This document shows, one piece after another, positions 1 to 11,621 of a stretch of DNA of 64,000 nt. Numbering within the stretch: position 1 is the stretch's first letter; every line of letters starts with the position of its first letter. The notes below the pieces were generated by a model. That model had not been told where the DNA came from, ran no database searches, and saw nothing but the letters and a program-made list of their open reading frames with translations. Both the position numbers and the translations under genes were made by a program. This DNA is from Amycolatopsis sp. 195334CR (GTDB lineage: Bacteria; Actinomycetota; Actinomycetes; Mycobacteriales; Pseudonocardiaceae). The stretch covers positions 3,348,001 to 3,412,000 of the forward strand of contig NZ_JAFJMJ010000001.1 in NCBI RefSeq assembly GCF_017309385.1. The letters run 5' to 3'.

Positions 1-1
1 T

Positions 2-457
2 GTCGGCACGCCGCGGCAGGAGGAGAAGGAGCGGTTCATGGCCGCGTTCCTGCCGTACCTGACCGACCTGCGCGGCAAGGCCGAGGCCGACGGGCGCGAG
101 GTGCTCGTGGTCGGGGACTGGAACATCGCGCACGCCGAGGTGGACCTGAAGAACTGGCGGACGAACCGGAAGAACTCGGGCTTCCTGCCGGAGGAGCGGG
201 CGTGGCTGGGGCGCGTCTACGAGGAGGCCGGGTACGCCGACGTGCAGCGCCGGCTGGACCCGGAGGGGCCGGGCCCGTACACGTGGTGGTCGTACCGGGG
301 CAAGGCCTTCGACAACGACGCGGGGTGGCGGATCGACCTGCACGTGGCGAGCCCGGGCCTGGCGGACCGGTGCGAGTCCATCCAGGTGGAGCGCGCGGCC
401 ACCTATGCGGAGCGCTGGTCCGACCACGCCCCGGTGACCGCCGTCTACAACATCTGA
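2..457 (+). CDS. xth: Exodeoxyribonuclease III, C-terminal part (5' end outside the window)
   Basis: The last 151 codons of an exonuclease III (AP endonuclease, EEP fold) are visible; the frame is open to the left edge, so the start lies outside. The family removes 3' blocking groups and cuts at abasic sites in base excision repair in the cytoplasm. Seen: the GDWNIAH metal/phosphate motif, an NSGFLPEE substrate-loop stretch typical of XthA, a WRIDLH segment, and the terminal SDHAP motif carrying the catalytic Asp-His. The internal ATG at 38 is not the real start, because family-like sequence continues in frame upstream of it. A strong hairpin follows the stop. Confidence 0.93.
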   Translation, partial: VGTPRQEEKERFMAAFLPYLTDLRGKAEADGREVLVVGDWNIAHAEVDLKNWRTNRKNSGFLPEERAWLGRVYEEAGYADVQRRLDPEGPGPYTWWSYRGKAFDNDAGWRIDLHVASPGLADRCESIQVERAATYAERWSDHAPVTAVYNI

Positions 458-463
458 GCCGGT

Positions 464-516
464 GTCACGAATGTGGCTTTCGAGACGTGGCGCGTCCCGA
501 AAGCCACATTCGTGAC
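464..516. terminator. Long hairpin, GAATGTGGCTTTC-core family, copy 1
   Basis: Two 24-nt arms (464-487 and 493-516) pair with one mismatch around a 5-nt loop. It sits between the stop of exonuclease III (plus) and the stop of the small secreted protein (minus), so it can terminate both. The core GAATGTGGCTTTC / GAAAGCCACATTC is identical to copies at 26591-26643 and 42022-42076, while the flanks differ and stay complementary. There is no clear T-run. Confidence 0.8.
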
Positions 517-524
517 GCGGTGCG

Positions 525-731
525 CTACGAGACGCCGAGCAGGGTGGCCAGTGCGGAGATCAGGGCCTTCGACGTGCTCGCGATGGTGGCGTCGAGGTAC
601 TCGGCGATCGGGGTGAGTTCGGCGGCGGAGGCCGAGCCGCTCAGTGCGAGTGCGGCGAACGGCACGGCGGCGCCCACGGCGAGGCCGCGCAGGGTCCAGC
701 GCTGGGCGTTGCTCCGGCGGGAAGTGCGCAT
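525..731 (-). CDS. Small secreted protein of unknown function
   Basis: A 68-residue product. Residues 1-12 are basic, 13-37 form a hydrophobic signal segment ending in an alanine-rich ASA site, and the mature part (about 31 residues, ELTPIAEYLDATIAS onward) is a short amphipathic alanine/leucine-rich chain. The ATG at 731 was chosen because an AGAGGACG ribosome site stands just upstream on the minus strand; the longer frame from 800 has no such site. I recognise no family. It converges on exonuclease III. A surface or peptide role is possible, but nothing here shows it. Confidence 0.6.
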   Translation of the reverse strand: MRTSRRSNAQRWTLRGLAVGAAVPFAALALSGSASAAELTPIAEYLDATIASTSKALISALATLLGVS

Positions 732-907
732 GCTTCTCGTCCTCTCTGCTGGGTTCGGGCGAACGGTCGCTCGCCCGAACAGCAGCATGCGCACGGCCAT
801 CCAGTCCCAACAAGGCCGGAAACCGAGGCTTAGCGATCACGAAACACCCGGGTGAACGGCGTTAACGAACTCGACACCGCGGTGTGCGATTTGCGAACGT
901 TCGGGGT

Positions 908-1543
908 GTGGACGAACCCCTGATCACCAGCAATCCCCTGCCCGACGGGCTGCCGCCGCGGCTGGTGGGCCAGCTCGCCTTCCTCGCCGAGGCCGACAAG
1001 CTCAAGACCGTGCTCCGCCAGTCCCCGCTCGCGGCGGCCGAGCGGCGCGAGAACGACGCCGAGCACTCCTGGCACCTCGCGCTGATGGTCGCCGTGCTCG
1101 CCGAATACGCCGACGAGCCGATCGACCTCGGGCGCACCGTGCAACTGGTCGTGGTGCACGACCTCGTCGAGATCTACGCGGGCGACACCCCGCTCTACGA
1201 CGACCACGGCCGCGAAAGTCAGCAGGAGCGCGAAGAAGCCGCCGCCGAAAAGCTGTTCGGGTTGCTGCCCGATGACCAGGCCGCCCATTTCCGCGCGCTC
1301 TGGGACGAATTCGAAGCGCGGGAAACGCCGGAAGCGCGATTCGCCAAGGCGATGGACCGGATGCAACCGCTCCTGCTGAACTGGCTGGCCAAGGGCGGCA
1401 CCTGGCAGACGCCCGGCGTCACCGCCGCCACGGTCCGGGAACGCAAGGCCGTGATCGGCGACGCGTCCGCGGAACTGTGGGCGGCGGCGAGCACGCTGAT
1501 CGCCGAAGGCGAGCGGCGCGGCTGGGTTGCACCGTCTACTTAG
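908..1543 (+). CDS. HD-domain hydrolase (YfbR/HDDC2-like nucleotidase type)
   Basis: A 211-residue cytoplasmic HD-superfamily phosphohydrolase. Seen: an early His in AEHSWH (residues 51-56), the HD pair in VVVHDLVEIYAGD (H84-D85) with the following E and D, and the all-helical spacing expected for HDDC2/YfbR proteins, which are metal-dependent 5'-deoxynucleotidases. The nucleotidase activity is inferred from family. The GTG at 908 gives a typical N-terminus; a GTG at 884 in the same frame would add eight residues. No strong ribosome site is visible for either. The stop overlaps the stop of the convergent reductase by 4 nt. Confidence 0.82.
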   Translation: MDEPLITSNPLPDGLPPRLVGQLAFLAEADKLKTVLRQSPLAAAERRENDAEHSWHLALMVAVLAEYADEPIDLGRTVQLVVVHDLVEIYAGDTPLYDDHGRESQQEREEAAAEKLFGLLPDDQAAHFRALWDEFEARETPEARFAKAMDRMQPLLLNWLAKGGTWQTPGVTAATVRERKAVIGDASAELWAAASTLIAEGERRGWVAPST

Positions 1544-2130
1544 GATTCGATCCGGCTGTAGGTGAGCACGATCACCCCTGACTCATAGGCCGCGTGCTTG
1601 CTCAGGTGGTACCGCTCGGGCCGGAATTCCCCGCTGAACATGGGCATTCCGGCCCCGGCGACCACCGGGTGCATTTTCACCACGATCTCGTCGATTTCGT
1701 CGCGCAGGGCGTTGGCCAGCGTCGCGCCGCCGACGAGCCAGATGTTCTGCCCGTCCTCCTTTTTCAGCTCGCGCACCTTTTCCACCGGGTCGGTGGTGAC
1801 CAGTTCGACCTTGCCGGGCGGCTCGGTCATGGTGGTCGAGAAAACGAGGTGCCGGAGGTGCTCGTAGGCGTCGTCGATCCCGACCGCGAGGCCGTTTTCG
1901 AAGGATTTGCGGCCTTCCAGCACGGTGTCGAATTCCTTGTTCGGCGTGTCGCCGAGGTCGAACATCGGGCGCGCGAACGTCGGGATCATTTCCGGGTAGT
2001 CGCGCAGCAGTGCCTCGTTGTGGTCCCCCTCGTTGACGAAGAAGCCCGGCACGCCGGTGGGGTCGCCGCCCTCGGCCTTGGCGATGTAGCCGTCGATGGA
2101 GGTGGCGACCAGGTAGGTCAGTTTTCGCAT
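1540..2130 (-). CDS. Dihydrofolate reductase family protein (RibD C-terminal-like)
   Basis: A 196-residue protein of the RibD_C/DHFR fold, probably an NADPH-dependent reductase of unknown substrate. Seen: the N-terminal strand RKLTYLVATSIDGYIA typical of YyaP/YwjB-like proteins, a GRKSFENG segment, the cofactor motif IWLVGGATLANAL, and a C-terminal strand ending in YSRIES. The ATG at 2130 has a good AAGGAG site 6-8 nt upstream; the longer frame to 2187 lacks one. It is a single-gene unit converging on the HD hydrolase with a 4-nt stop overlap. Folate metabolism is not implied. Confidence 0.85.
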   Translation of the reverse strand: MRKLTYLVATSIDGYIAKAEGGDPTGVPGFFVNEGDHNEALLRDYPEMIPTFARPMFDLGDTPNKEFDTVLEGRKSFENGLAVGIDDAYEHLRHLVFSTTMTEPPGKVELVTTDPVEKVRELKKEDGQNIWLVGGATLANALRDEIDEIVVKMHPVVAGAGMPMFSGEFRPERYHLSKHAAYESGVIVLTYSRIES

Positions 2131-2337
2131 GGGAACTCCTTCGCTTGAACCACGACGACTGTAGTACTTCAAGTGGAGTGGTTGCAAGGGGGGTGTGTGC
2201 CCGGTCGCCCGGCCTCGCTACCCTCTCCTCCGAAGTTGAGCGGAAGGAGCCGGGCTTGACACGCTCGGTAGCTTTTTGACCATCAACACGGCAAGCGTCC
2301 CTCGAACGGGGCAGCATTCGTCGCAGGAGGCACTCCG

Positions 2338-2640
2338 GTGCGCAACTCTTTGCCAGGCCTGATGCGGTCCGTCACGCGTCTGGCCGCCGTCGCGGTCACC
2401 CTGGTGATCGGCTTGCTTTGCGGCACGCTCGGCATGGCGAACGCCGCCGCCGCGCGGCCGGAGCCGGAGGCGATGACCTTCGGCGTGCTGGGGCCGGTCG
2501 GCCTGGTGGCCGTCGTGCTCGGGGTGCTCGGCATGGCCGCCGGTGTGCTGCGCCAGCGGAAGAAGGCTCGCGCCGCGCAGCAGCCGGAGCCGGTGCTGGC
2601 CGAGGAACCCGCCCTCGCCCCGACGCAGTCGCCGCACTGA
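2338..2640 (+). CDS. Small membrane protein, unknown function
   Basis: A 100-residue product starting at GTG 2338 with a clear GCAGGAGG ribosome site 7 nt upstream. Residues 13-37 form a hydrophobic signal or first membrane segment, 48-70 a second membrane helix, followed by a basic RQRKKARAAQQ stretch and a short Pro/Glu/Ala-rich tail. The layout suggests a bitopic or hairpin inner-membrane protein with a cytoplasmic tail. No family recognised. It stands alone between the divergent reductase and a long non-coding stretch. Confidence 0.65.
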   Translation: MRNSLPGLMRSVTRLAAVAVTLVIGLLCGTLGMANAAAARPEPEAMTFGVLGPVGLVAVVLGVLGMAAGVLRQRKKARAAQQPEPVLAEEPALAPTQSPH

Positions 2641-3026
2641 TCCCGCTGAACTCCCTGGTCGCCCGGTCATCGAACTGACCGGTGACCGCGGTGACTCCCC
2701 GGTCACCAGAGCTGGTCGCCGGAAGCGATGTGCTGGTCACCGGGCCCGGTCCACTGATGGCGAAGGGCTGAGCAGGTGGCCGCCTGGCTGGCTCGCCGAT
2801 GGCGAGGGTGAGCCGGACTGGGGCCGCCGGTCGTGAGGGTGAGCCGCCAGCCAGCGGGCTGGCGTCGCCGGTTGCGGGCTGAGCCAGTCACTGGACTGGA
2901 GCAGTCGGGTCACCGGAACGAGTCGTGGGTCACCGGCCCGACCTCCGTTTATTCCCGCCCGCCGGAGTCTTCTCTCACAGCAGAAGCCCTTACCGGCCGC
3001 GCGGAGGCGGCCGTAGGCTCGCGATC
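2641..3026. other. Non-coding stretch before fbiC with degenerate short repeats
   Basis: 386 nt without a convincing gene. It holds an 8-bp hairpin GGTGACCG / CGGTCACC at 2681-2707 just past the small membrane gene, which could be a weak terminator, then scattered copies of GGTCACCGG and two copies of GAGGGTGAGCCG (near 2805 and 2834). The fbiC promoter must lie in the right part, but I see no clear -35/-10 pair. Confidence 0.5.
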
Positions 3027-5558
<2,532 letters not shown>

Positions 5559-5615
5559 TTTCTAGGTACCGGCTCCGGATTGTTTGTTGTTCTACGCCGA
5601 GCCAGTCTCGCTGGC

Positions 5616-5882
5616 ATGCGAACGGCGCAGAGCGAGGCCTTCCCGGCGGCACTGGACCGCGCGATCACCGGCAGCGGGCTCAGCCTGGACCGGGTGCGGC
5701 ACCGGCTGGCCCGGCACGGTGTGCGGGTCAGCCTGACCACCCTGAGCTACTGGCGCAGCGGACGCAGCCGCCCGGAGCGACCTGAGTCGCTCCGGGCGGT
5801 GGCGATCCTGGAAGCGGTCTTCTCGTTGCCCGAAGGGGCGTTGACCGGGTTGCTCGGCCCGCGCCGCCCGAGGGGACGGTGG
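5616..5882 (+). pseudogene. Truncated XRE-type regulator (N-terminal remnant)
   Basis: From ATG 5616 about 89 codons read as the N-terminus of an actinobacterial helix-turn-helix regulator: AALDRAITGSGLSLDRVRHRL, then LTTLSYWRSGRSRPERPESL (the recognition region), then a leucine-rich stretch ending LLGPRRPRGRW. Relatives continue for another 150 or more residues. Here the frame stays open to 6257, but beyond about 5882 it is the antisense image of the trypsin gene and no longer protein-like. I infer that a deletion or recombination replaced the 3' part. A short functional HTH protein cannot be excluded. Confidence 0.55.
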
Positions 5883-5903
5883 TGCGGCGCGGGCCGGGCC
5901 CCG

Positions 5904-6662
5904 TCAGACCCCGCTGTTGGTCTTGATCCAGTTGCGGAAGTACGGCACGTCGACGTAGATCGACGGCGCGGTCGCGCAGACCGAGCCACCGCCGGAGCGG
6001 CTGGTCGCGCCGATCAGCTGCCAGGTGCCGCTGACCTGCTTGATCTCCGGCCCGCCGGAGTCGCCGTAGCAGGCGCCCTTGTTGCCACCGGGGTTCCCGG
6101 TGCAGATCTCGCTCGCCGCGTTGATGCCGGAGCAGCCGCTGTCGGCGACGATCGAGGTGTTCAGCTCCTGCAGCGTGATCGGCGCGCCACAGCCGCCCGG
6201 CTGCGGGCAGGTCTGGCCCCAGCCGATGATCCGCGTGGCGGTGCCCACCGCGCCTGAGGTCGAGGCGATGGTGATCGGCGCCTGCGGCACCGCGGTCTGC
6301 AGGCGCAGCAGCGCCAGGTCGGCGCTCGGGTGCGCGATGCGCTGCGCGACGCGGGCCACCGTGCCGCCGCTGGTGCGGTTCGTGGTGCCCACGCGCACCT
6401 GGTACGGCGTGCCGCAGTGCTTCGCGGTGACCACCCAGGTCGAGCTGATCAGCGAGCCGCCGCAGGAGTGGCCGCCGCTGGAGCTCTGCAGCGACACCAT
6501 GAACGAGTAGACCTGCGTGGCGTTGCCGCCGCCGACGATGAACGGGGTGACGCCACCCGCCGGTTCGGCGGCGGTGTCGGCGGACGCCATGGGCGCGGCG
6601 AGGCCACCGAGCGCGGTGACACCGGCGACGAACACGCCGGCCAGCAGGGACCTTAACTTCAT
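5904..6662 (-). CDS. Secreted trypsin-like serine protease (S1 family)
   Basis: A 252-residue secreted endopeptidase. Residues 1-29 are a Sec signal peptide, followed by a short propeptide and the mature start FIVGG (41-45). The catalytic triad is visible: H82 in TAKHC, D115 in SADLALL, S202 in CYGDSGGP. Cysteines are placed as in bacterial trypsins, and D at the start of the GDSGGP region plus CYGDSGG suggest chymotrypsin-fold activation. The ATG at 6662 has AAGGAG upstream. Single gene; its 3' end abuts the truncated regulator. Confidence 0.92.
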   Translation of the reverse strand: MKLRSLLAGVFVAGVTALGGLAAPMASADTAAEPAGGVTPFIVGGGNATQVYSFMVSLQSSSGGHSCGGSLISSTWVVTAKHCGTPYQVRVGTTNRTSGGTVARVAQRIAHPSADLALLRLQTAVPQAPITIASTSGAVGTATRIIGWGQTCPQPGGCGAPITLQELNTSIVADSGCSGINAASEICTGNPGGNKGACYGDSGGPEIKQVSGTWQLIGATSRSGGGSVCATAPSIYVDVPYFRNWIKTNSGV

Positions 6663-6820
6663 GGAGTTTCTCCTTCGCCGTGTCCGGAAGGGGGAACCGG
6701 AGGTAGTACAAACGCTAGAAATCCGCACCGGACGCGACGACCGCCGGAAGTAGGTGCTGTTTAACCGTTTAAGACTTTGGTCGTGGGCCATCCGCGTAAC
6801 CGGCGCACCTGCGGGGATGA

Positions 6821-7852
<1,032 letters not shown>

Positions 7853-7909
7853 TCGCACAACGGCCGTGAACGTCGCGGCCGTCTGGTGGCAATAGTCGGT
7901 GTGAGTGTG

Positions 7910-8464
7910 ATGACCGACGAGCCCGCCGACTCCCCGGTGCGCCTGGACCGGCCCGATCTGACCGGGCCGGAGCCGGGGCGCCTGTTCGGCCTGCTGTTCG
8001 ACCGGCACGCCGCCCCGCTGCGGCACTACCTGGTCCGCCGGATCGGGGAGGCGGTCGCCGACGACCTGGTCAGCGAGACCTTCCTGATCGCCTGGCACCA
8101 GCGGCACCGCTACGACCCCCTGCGTGCCGCCGTGCGGTCCTGGCTCTACGGGATCGCCACCAACCTGCTGCGCCGGCACGTGCGCGACCAGGTGCGGGCT
8201 CTGCGCGCCCAGCAGGCACCGGACTCGGTCGACAGCCATGCCGGCCGGGTCGCCGAACGGGTCGACGCCCAGACCGCGGCGCGCCAACTGGCCGGGCCGC
8301 TGGCCGCGCTCGCCCCCGGCGACCGGGACGTGCTGCTGCTGATCGCCTGGGCCGGGCTGACCACCAACGAGGCCGCCGAGGCACTCGACATCCCCGTCGG
8401 CACGGTGCGCTCCCGGCTGCACCGCGTCCGTCGGCACCTGCGCAAGGAGGCACCCCGTGGCTGA
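7910..8464 (+). CDS. ECF-type RNA polymerase sigma factor
   Basis: A 184-residue sigma-70 family factor of the extracytoplasmic-function type. Seen: region 2 (LFDRHAAPLRHYLVRRIGE, then DDLVSETFLIAWHQ) and region 4 with a helix-turn-helix (LTTNEAAEALDIPVGTVRSRLHRVRRHLR). Region 3 is replaced by a short linker, as usual. The ATG at 7910 is chosen; GTG codons upstream in frame are possible. The next gene starts inside its last codons (8-nt overlap, with its own AAGGAGG), a translationally coupled pair typical of this sigma/CU044_5270 arrangement. Target promoters are unknown. Confidence 0.92.
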   Translation: MTDEPADSPVRLDRPDLTGPEPGRLFGLLFDRHAAPLRHYLVRRIGEAVADDLVSETFLIAWHQRHRYDPLRAAVRSWLYGIATNLLRRHVRDQVRALRAQQAPDSVDSHAGRVAERVDAQTAARQLAGPLAALAPGDRDVLLLIAWAGLTTNEAAEALDIPVGTVRSRLHRVRRHLRKEAPRG

Positions 8465-9494
8465 GGACGTGCGGCCCATGTGGTCGGAAGAGGAACTGGA
8501 CCTGGCACTGGCGACCTTGAACGCCGACGTGCCCGCGGGGGAGCGGGCCCTGGCGAAGGCGCGGGCGGAGCTGGCGAGCGTGGCGGGGGAGCCGGCGCCC
8601 GCCGACCGGCCCGCGCGGCCCCCGCGCAGGCGTCGGCGCTGGGCGATGGCGATCGCCACGGTCGCGGCGGTGACCACCGCGGCCGTGGTGGTGCCCGCCC
8701 TGCCGTTCTGGGAGACGCCCGGGGCGGCGGCCGCGGTGCTGAACACCGCCGCGGACCGGATCGGGGCGGCCGATCAGCCGGTCGGGCCGGGGCAGTTCCG
8801 GTACGTCGAAACCCACATGTGGGGCCTGTCGATGAACGAGAACGGGAACGAGTACCTCGCGGAGTACGTCAGCCAGCTCTGGGCACCCGCCGACTGGAAG
8901 CAGGAATGGCTCCAGCGTTCGCGGAACACCGGGAAGCGCCAGTGGGTCAAGGGCAGCGAGGCCGACCTCACCCCGGCCGAGCGGTCGGTGGCCGGGCCGA
9001 GCGTGTCGGAGCGCCGGGCCGAATGCGGTGACTTCGACCTCGAACCGGCGCAGCGGTGCCAGGGGTTGTCCGGCTGGTTGCGGCCGACCCCGGCACAGGT
9101 CACCGCGCTGCCGGACGACCCGGCGGCGTTCCACGACTGGATGCGCGCGGAAACCGCGGGCAAGGGCAAGTCCCCCGACCAGCAGATGGTGGTCCTCGCC
9201 GGGGACATGCTCCGCGGCGGCCTGATCCCGGCCGCGGACCGGGTGAACCTCTACCGGGCACTGGCCATGGTGCCGGGTCTCGAGATCCGCGACGAGCACG
9301 CCAATCTCGACGGCAGGCTCGGCGTGGGCCTCGGGGTCGAAGCCCAGGGGCACCTGTACGAGATCATCGTCGATCCCGGCACCGGCCAGTTCATCGGCGA
9401 ACGCCAGAGCAAGCCGGACGACGACACGGTGTCCAGCTACACCTCGGTGACCACCGCCGTCGTCGACGGGCTCGGGATCGAGCCGTCGAAGTGA
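8457..9494 (+). CDS. CU044_5270-type membrane protein, likely sigma-factor partner
   Basis: A 345-residue bitopic membrane protein. Residues 1-55 are cytoplasmic and acidic to mixed, an RRRRR stretch (about 58-62) precedes a single membrane helix (about 63-82), and the rest is extracytoplasmic and ends in a domain binding no recognisable ligand (QGHLYEIIVDPGTGQFIGE). The pattern matches the CU044_5270 family that sits behind ECF sigma genes, where an anti-sigma or sensor role is assumed. GTG start 8457 with AAGGAGG at 8444-8450. Its stop abuts the stop of the convergent gene at 9495. Confidence 0.8.
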   Translation: MAEDVRPMWSEEELDLALATLNADVPAGERALAKARAELASVAGEPAPADRPARPPRRRRRWAMAIATVAAVTTAAVVVPALPFWETPGAAAAVLNTAADRIGAADQPVGPGQFRYVETHMWGLSMNENGNEYLAEYVSQLWAPADWKQEWLQRSRNTGKRQWVKGSEADLTPAERSVAGPSVSERRAECGDFDLEPAQRCQGLSGWLRPTPAQVTALPDDPAAFHDWMRAETAGKGKSPDQQMVVLAGDMLRGGLIPAADRVNLYRALAMVPGLEIRDEHANLDGRLGVGLGVEAQGHLYEIIVDPGTGQFIGERQSKPDDDTVSSYTSVTTAVVDGLGIEPSK

Positions 9495-10265
9495 TCACAC
9501 GTACTGATAGCCCTTGAGGTTCCGCAGCAGCAGGTGGCAGTTCTTCAGGTGCGCGGAGTCGCTGAGCGAGCGGTAGATGCCCCACTTGGGCCGGATGACG
9601 TCGCTGAGATAGGTGTCGCCGTTCTTGGCGGCGTCGATCACCGTGGTGCCGCCGTCGCGCAGGATCCAGCGGACCCGGCCGGAGTTGCCGACCCGCTGCT
9701 CGATCTCCACGTCGATCCACTTGTTCTGCAACGGCGGCAGGTCGACCCGGCCGACGAGCACCTCGGGTTCGAAGATCTTGAACTCGATGGTCTGCCTGCC
9801 GCCGGTGTGCCGCAGCGACATCACCGTCAGCGGGCTGGTGCCGGTACCGGGCATCTTGGTCTGGAAGACGTGCGTGAAGCTGGTCGTCGCCTGGAGGCTG
9901 GACGGAATGAACATCTGGTAGGTGACCTTCCAGGTCTCCCCGTTCTTCCAGTTCAGCACGGTCCCGTTCTGCCGCATGCCGCGCACCTCCTGGCGCTGCC
10001 GGTCGGTGGCGGTGTCGCGGTCCTGGGTGTGCATGTCGAAGCGGTAGGTCTCGCCCTGCGGGTAGATGTGCGTGACGCCGGGGTGCGAGTCGGCGCGGTC
10101 GTCCTCGATGCCTTCGAAGGCGTTCAGCCCGGCGCTGCCGGGGCTGGGGTTCCAGCGCAGCTGCCAGCTCGCCGCGTGCGCCGGGACCGCGGTCAGCGTG
10201 GTCATCGCGGGGAGCGCCAGTGCGGTGGTGAGCACGGTGCGCCGGTCGATTCCGCCTGCGGGCAT
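9495..10265 (-). CDS. Secreted polysaccharide lyase-like protein (Tat signal)
   Basis: A 256-residue exported protein. The N-terminus has a twin-arginine motif (DRRTVL) and a hydrophobic segment ending AHA near residue 30. The mature part looks like a jelly-roll concanavalin-like lyase: FDMHTQDRDTA, RQEVRGM, WKVTYQMFIPSS, FTHVFQTK, WIDVEIEQR and KWGIYRS, the last being common in heparin/glucuronan/alginate lyase-type families (PF14099 or PL20-like). Substrate is not readable. The ATG at 10265 fits the Tat signal; the longer frame to 10439 reads through the promoter. A LacI-type operator-like site lies at 10303-10314. Confidence 0.7.
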   Translation of the reverse strand: MPAGGIDRRTVLTTALALPAMTTLTAVPAHAASWQLRWNPSPGSAGLNAFEGIEDDRADSHPGVTHIYPQGETYRFDMHTQDRDTATDRQRQEVRGMRQNGTVLNWKNGETWKVTYQMFIPSSLQATTSFTHVFQTKMPGTGTSPLTVMSLRHTGGRQTIEFKIFEPEVLVGRVDLPPLQNKWIDVEIEQRVGNSGRVRWILRDGGTTVIDAAKNGDTYLSDVIRPKWGIYRSLSDSAHLKNCHLLLRNLKGYQYV

Positions 10266-10302
10266 GGCCGATCCCTCTCGTTCCCTGGCGGCGGTGACGG
10301 GA

Positions 10303-10314
10303 GAAAACGCTTTC
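10303..10314. promoter_or_regulatory. LacI-family operator-like site upstream of the lyase
   Basis: GAAAACGCTTTC, a near-palindrome with the central CG and AAA/TTT arms typical of LacI-family operators. It lies 38 nt upstream of the lyase start. No LacI gene is adjacent, so the regulator would act in trans. Confidence 0.45.
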
Positions 10315-10519
10315 GCGAACGCATCACAGCACCGAATCCGGTTTCCCGTCAACACCCACCACAGCCACCGGCCGGACACTGGGTACCCGATTCCGGCCTC
10401 GGCGAACCAGCACGGCCGTTTCCCCGCCGCACCAAGCAAAACCGATCGCGGTGGAGTTCCCCGCGAGGTGGGTGAGTCCTCGCGTTGCGAGCCCCAAGGA
10501 GGGTAGCTAGCGTTTGTCC

Positions 10520-11554
10520 GTGGCGAAGCGAGAAGCTGAGGGAAAGTCCGAAGAAGACAAACTGCTGCCGCGCCTGCGCCGCAAGTACGCCGGGCTGGAC
10601 CACGTGGTCAGAGCCAACGAGGCGTTCACCGAGCGCTACGGCAACCACTACGCGGCGGCGATCACCTACTTCAGCGTGCTCTCGCTGTTCCCGCTGCTGA
10701 TGGTCGGCTTCTCCATCGCGGGCATGGTGCTGCAGGGCGACCAGGCCGCGCTCGACAAACTCAAGACCGGCATCACCGAATCCGCGCCGGACGGCCTCGG
10801 CGACTTCCTGTCCACCATCGTCGAGACCGCGCTGCAGGCCGGCGCCGGGACCGGGATCTTCGGCCTGGTGCTGGCGCTGTACTCCGGCGTCGGCTGGATG
10901 ACCAACCTGCGGGACGCGCTGACCGCGCAGTGGGGCCAGGAGAAGCAGCAGACGCCGCTGCTGCCGACCCTGCTGAAGGACCTGGTGTCGCTGGTCGGGC
11001 TCGGGCTGGCGCTGGTGGTCTCGTTCGGCCTGACCGCCGCGGGCAGCGGGGTCGGCAAGCTGCTGCTCGAACTGGTCGGCCTGCAGGACCAGGCGTGGGC
11101 GGTGTTCCTCCTCCGGCTGGCCACCATCGTGCTCTCGCTGGCCGCGAACGTGCTGGTCTTCCTGTGGGTGATCGCGCGGCTGCCGCGCGAGCGGGTCAGC
11201 GCCCGCAGCGCGGTCAAGGGCGCGATCATCGCCGCCATCGGCTTCGAGGTGCTCAAGCAGGTCACCACGGTCTACCTCGGCTTCGTCTCCACCTCGCCGA
11301 GCACCGTGCTCTTCGGGCCGATCCTCGGCCTGCTGTTCTTCGCCAACCTGGTCTCGCGCTTCCTGCTCTTCGTCACCGCGTGGACGGCCACCGCGAAGGA
11401 GAACGAGCTGCGCGTGGTCGAGCCGCCGGCGCCGGTGGTGATCCGGCCGCGGATGGACGTGCGGCGCGGACCGGGCGGCAAGGTGGTCGCCGGGGCGTTC
11501 GGCGTCGGTGCCCTCTTCGGCCTCCTGACCAGGCGCAAGCGTCCACGTCCGTAG
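10520..11554 (+). CDS. YihY/virulence factor BrkB family membrane protein
   Basis: A 344-residue inner-membrane protein of the YihY/BrkB family, once misnamed RNase BN; a transport-like role is suspected but unproven. Seen: the signature AAAITYFSVLSLFPLLM in the first helix, GVGWMTNLRDAL, and six hydrophobic segments in all, followed by a cytoplasmic tail that ends in a second hydrophobic stretch (VVAGAFGVGALFGLL) and a basic RRKRPRP end. GTG 10520 is preferred over a TTG at 10514; GGAGGG at 10498-10503 is the ribosome site. Confidence 0.88.
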   Translation: MAKREAEGKSEEDKLLPRLRRKYAGLDHVVRANEAFTERYGNHYAAAITYFSVLSLFPLLMVGFSIAGMVLQGDQAALDKLKTGITESAPDGLGDFLSTIVETALQAGAGTGIFGLVLALYSGVGWMTNLRDALTAQWGQEKQQTPLLPTLLKDLVSLVGLGLALVVSFGLTAAGSGVGKLLLELVGLQDQAWAVFLLRLATIVLSLAANVLVFLWVIARLPRERVSARSAVKGAIIAAIGFEVLKQVTTVYLGFVSTSPSTVLFGPILGLLFFANLVSRFLLFVTAWTATAKENELRVVEPPAPVVIRPRMDVRRGPGGKVVAGAFGVGALFGLLTRRKRPRP

Positions 11555-11621
11555 AAACCGGAAGAAACACACCCCATCCCGGCGCTTATGCTCGGTGAGA
11601 TTTCCACACGATGGGGTGAGA

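Noticed and set aside
445..840. 131-codon minus-strand frame overlapping the small secreted protein
   Set aside because: Its 3' end translates the hairpin at 464-516, and the shorter frame 525-731 has a signal peptide and a ribosome site.
2140..2200. Short dyad ACTTGAAGT upstream of the RibD-like gene as an operator
   Set aside because: Only four base pairs per arm; too short to support a regulatory claim.
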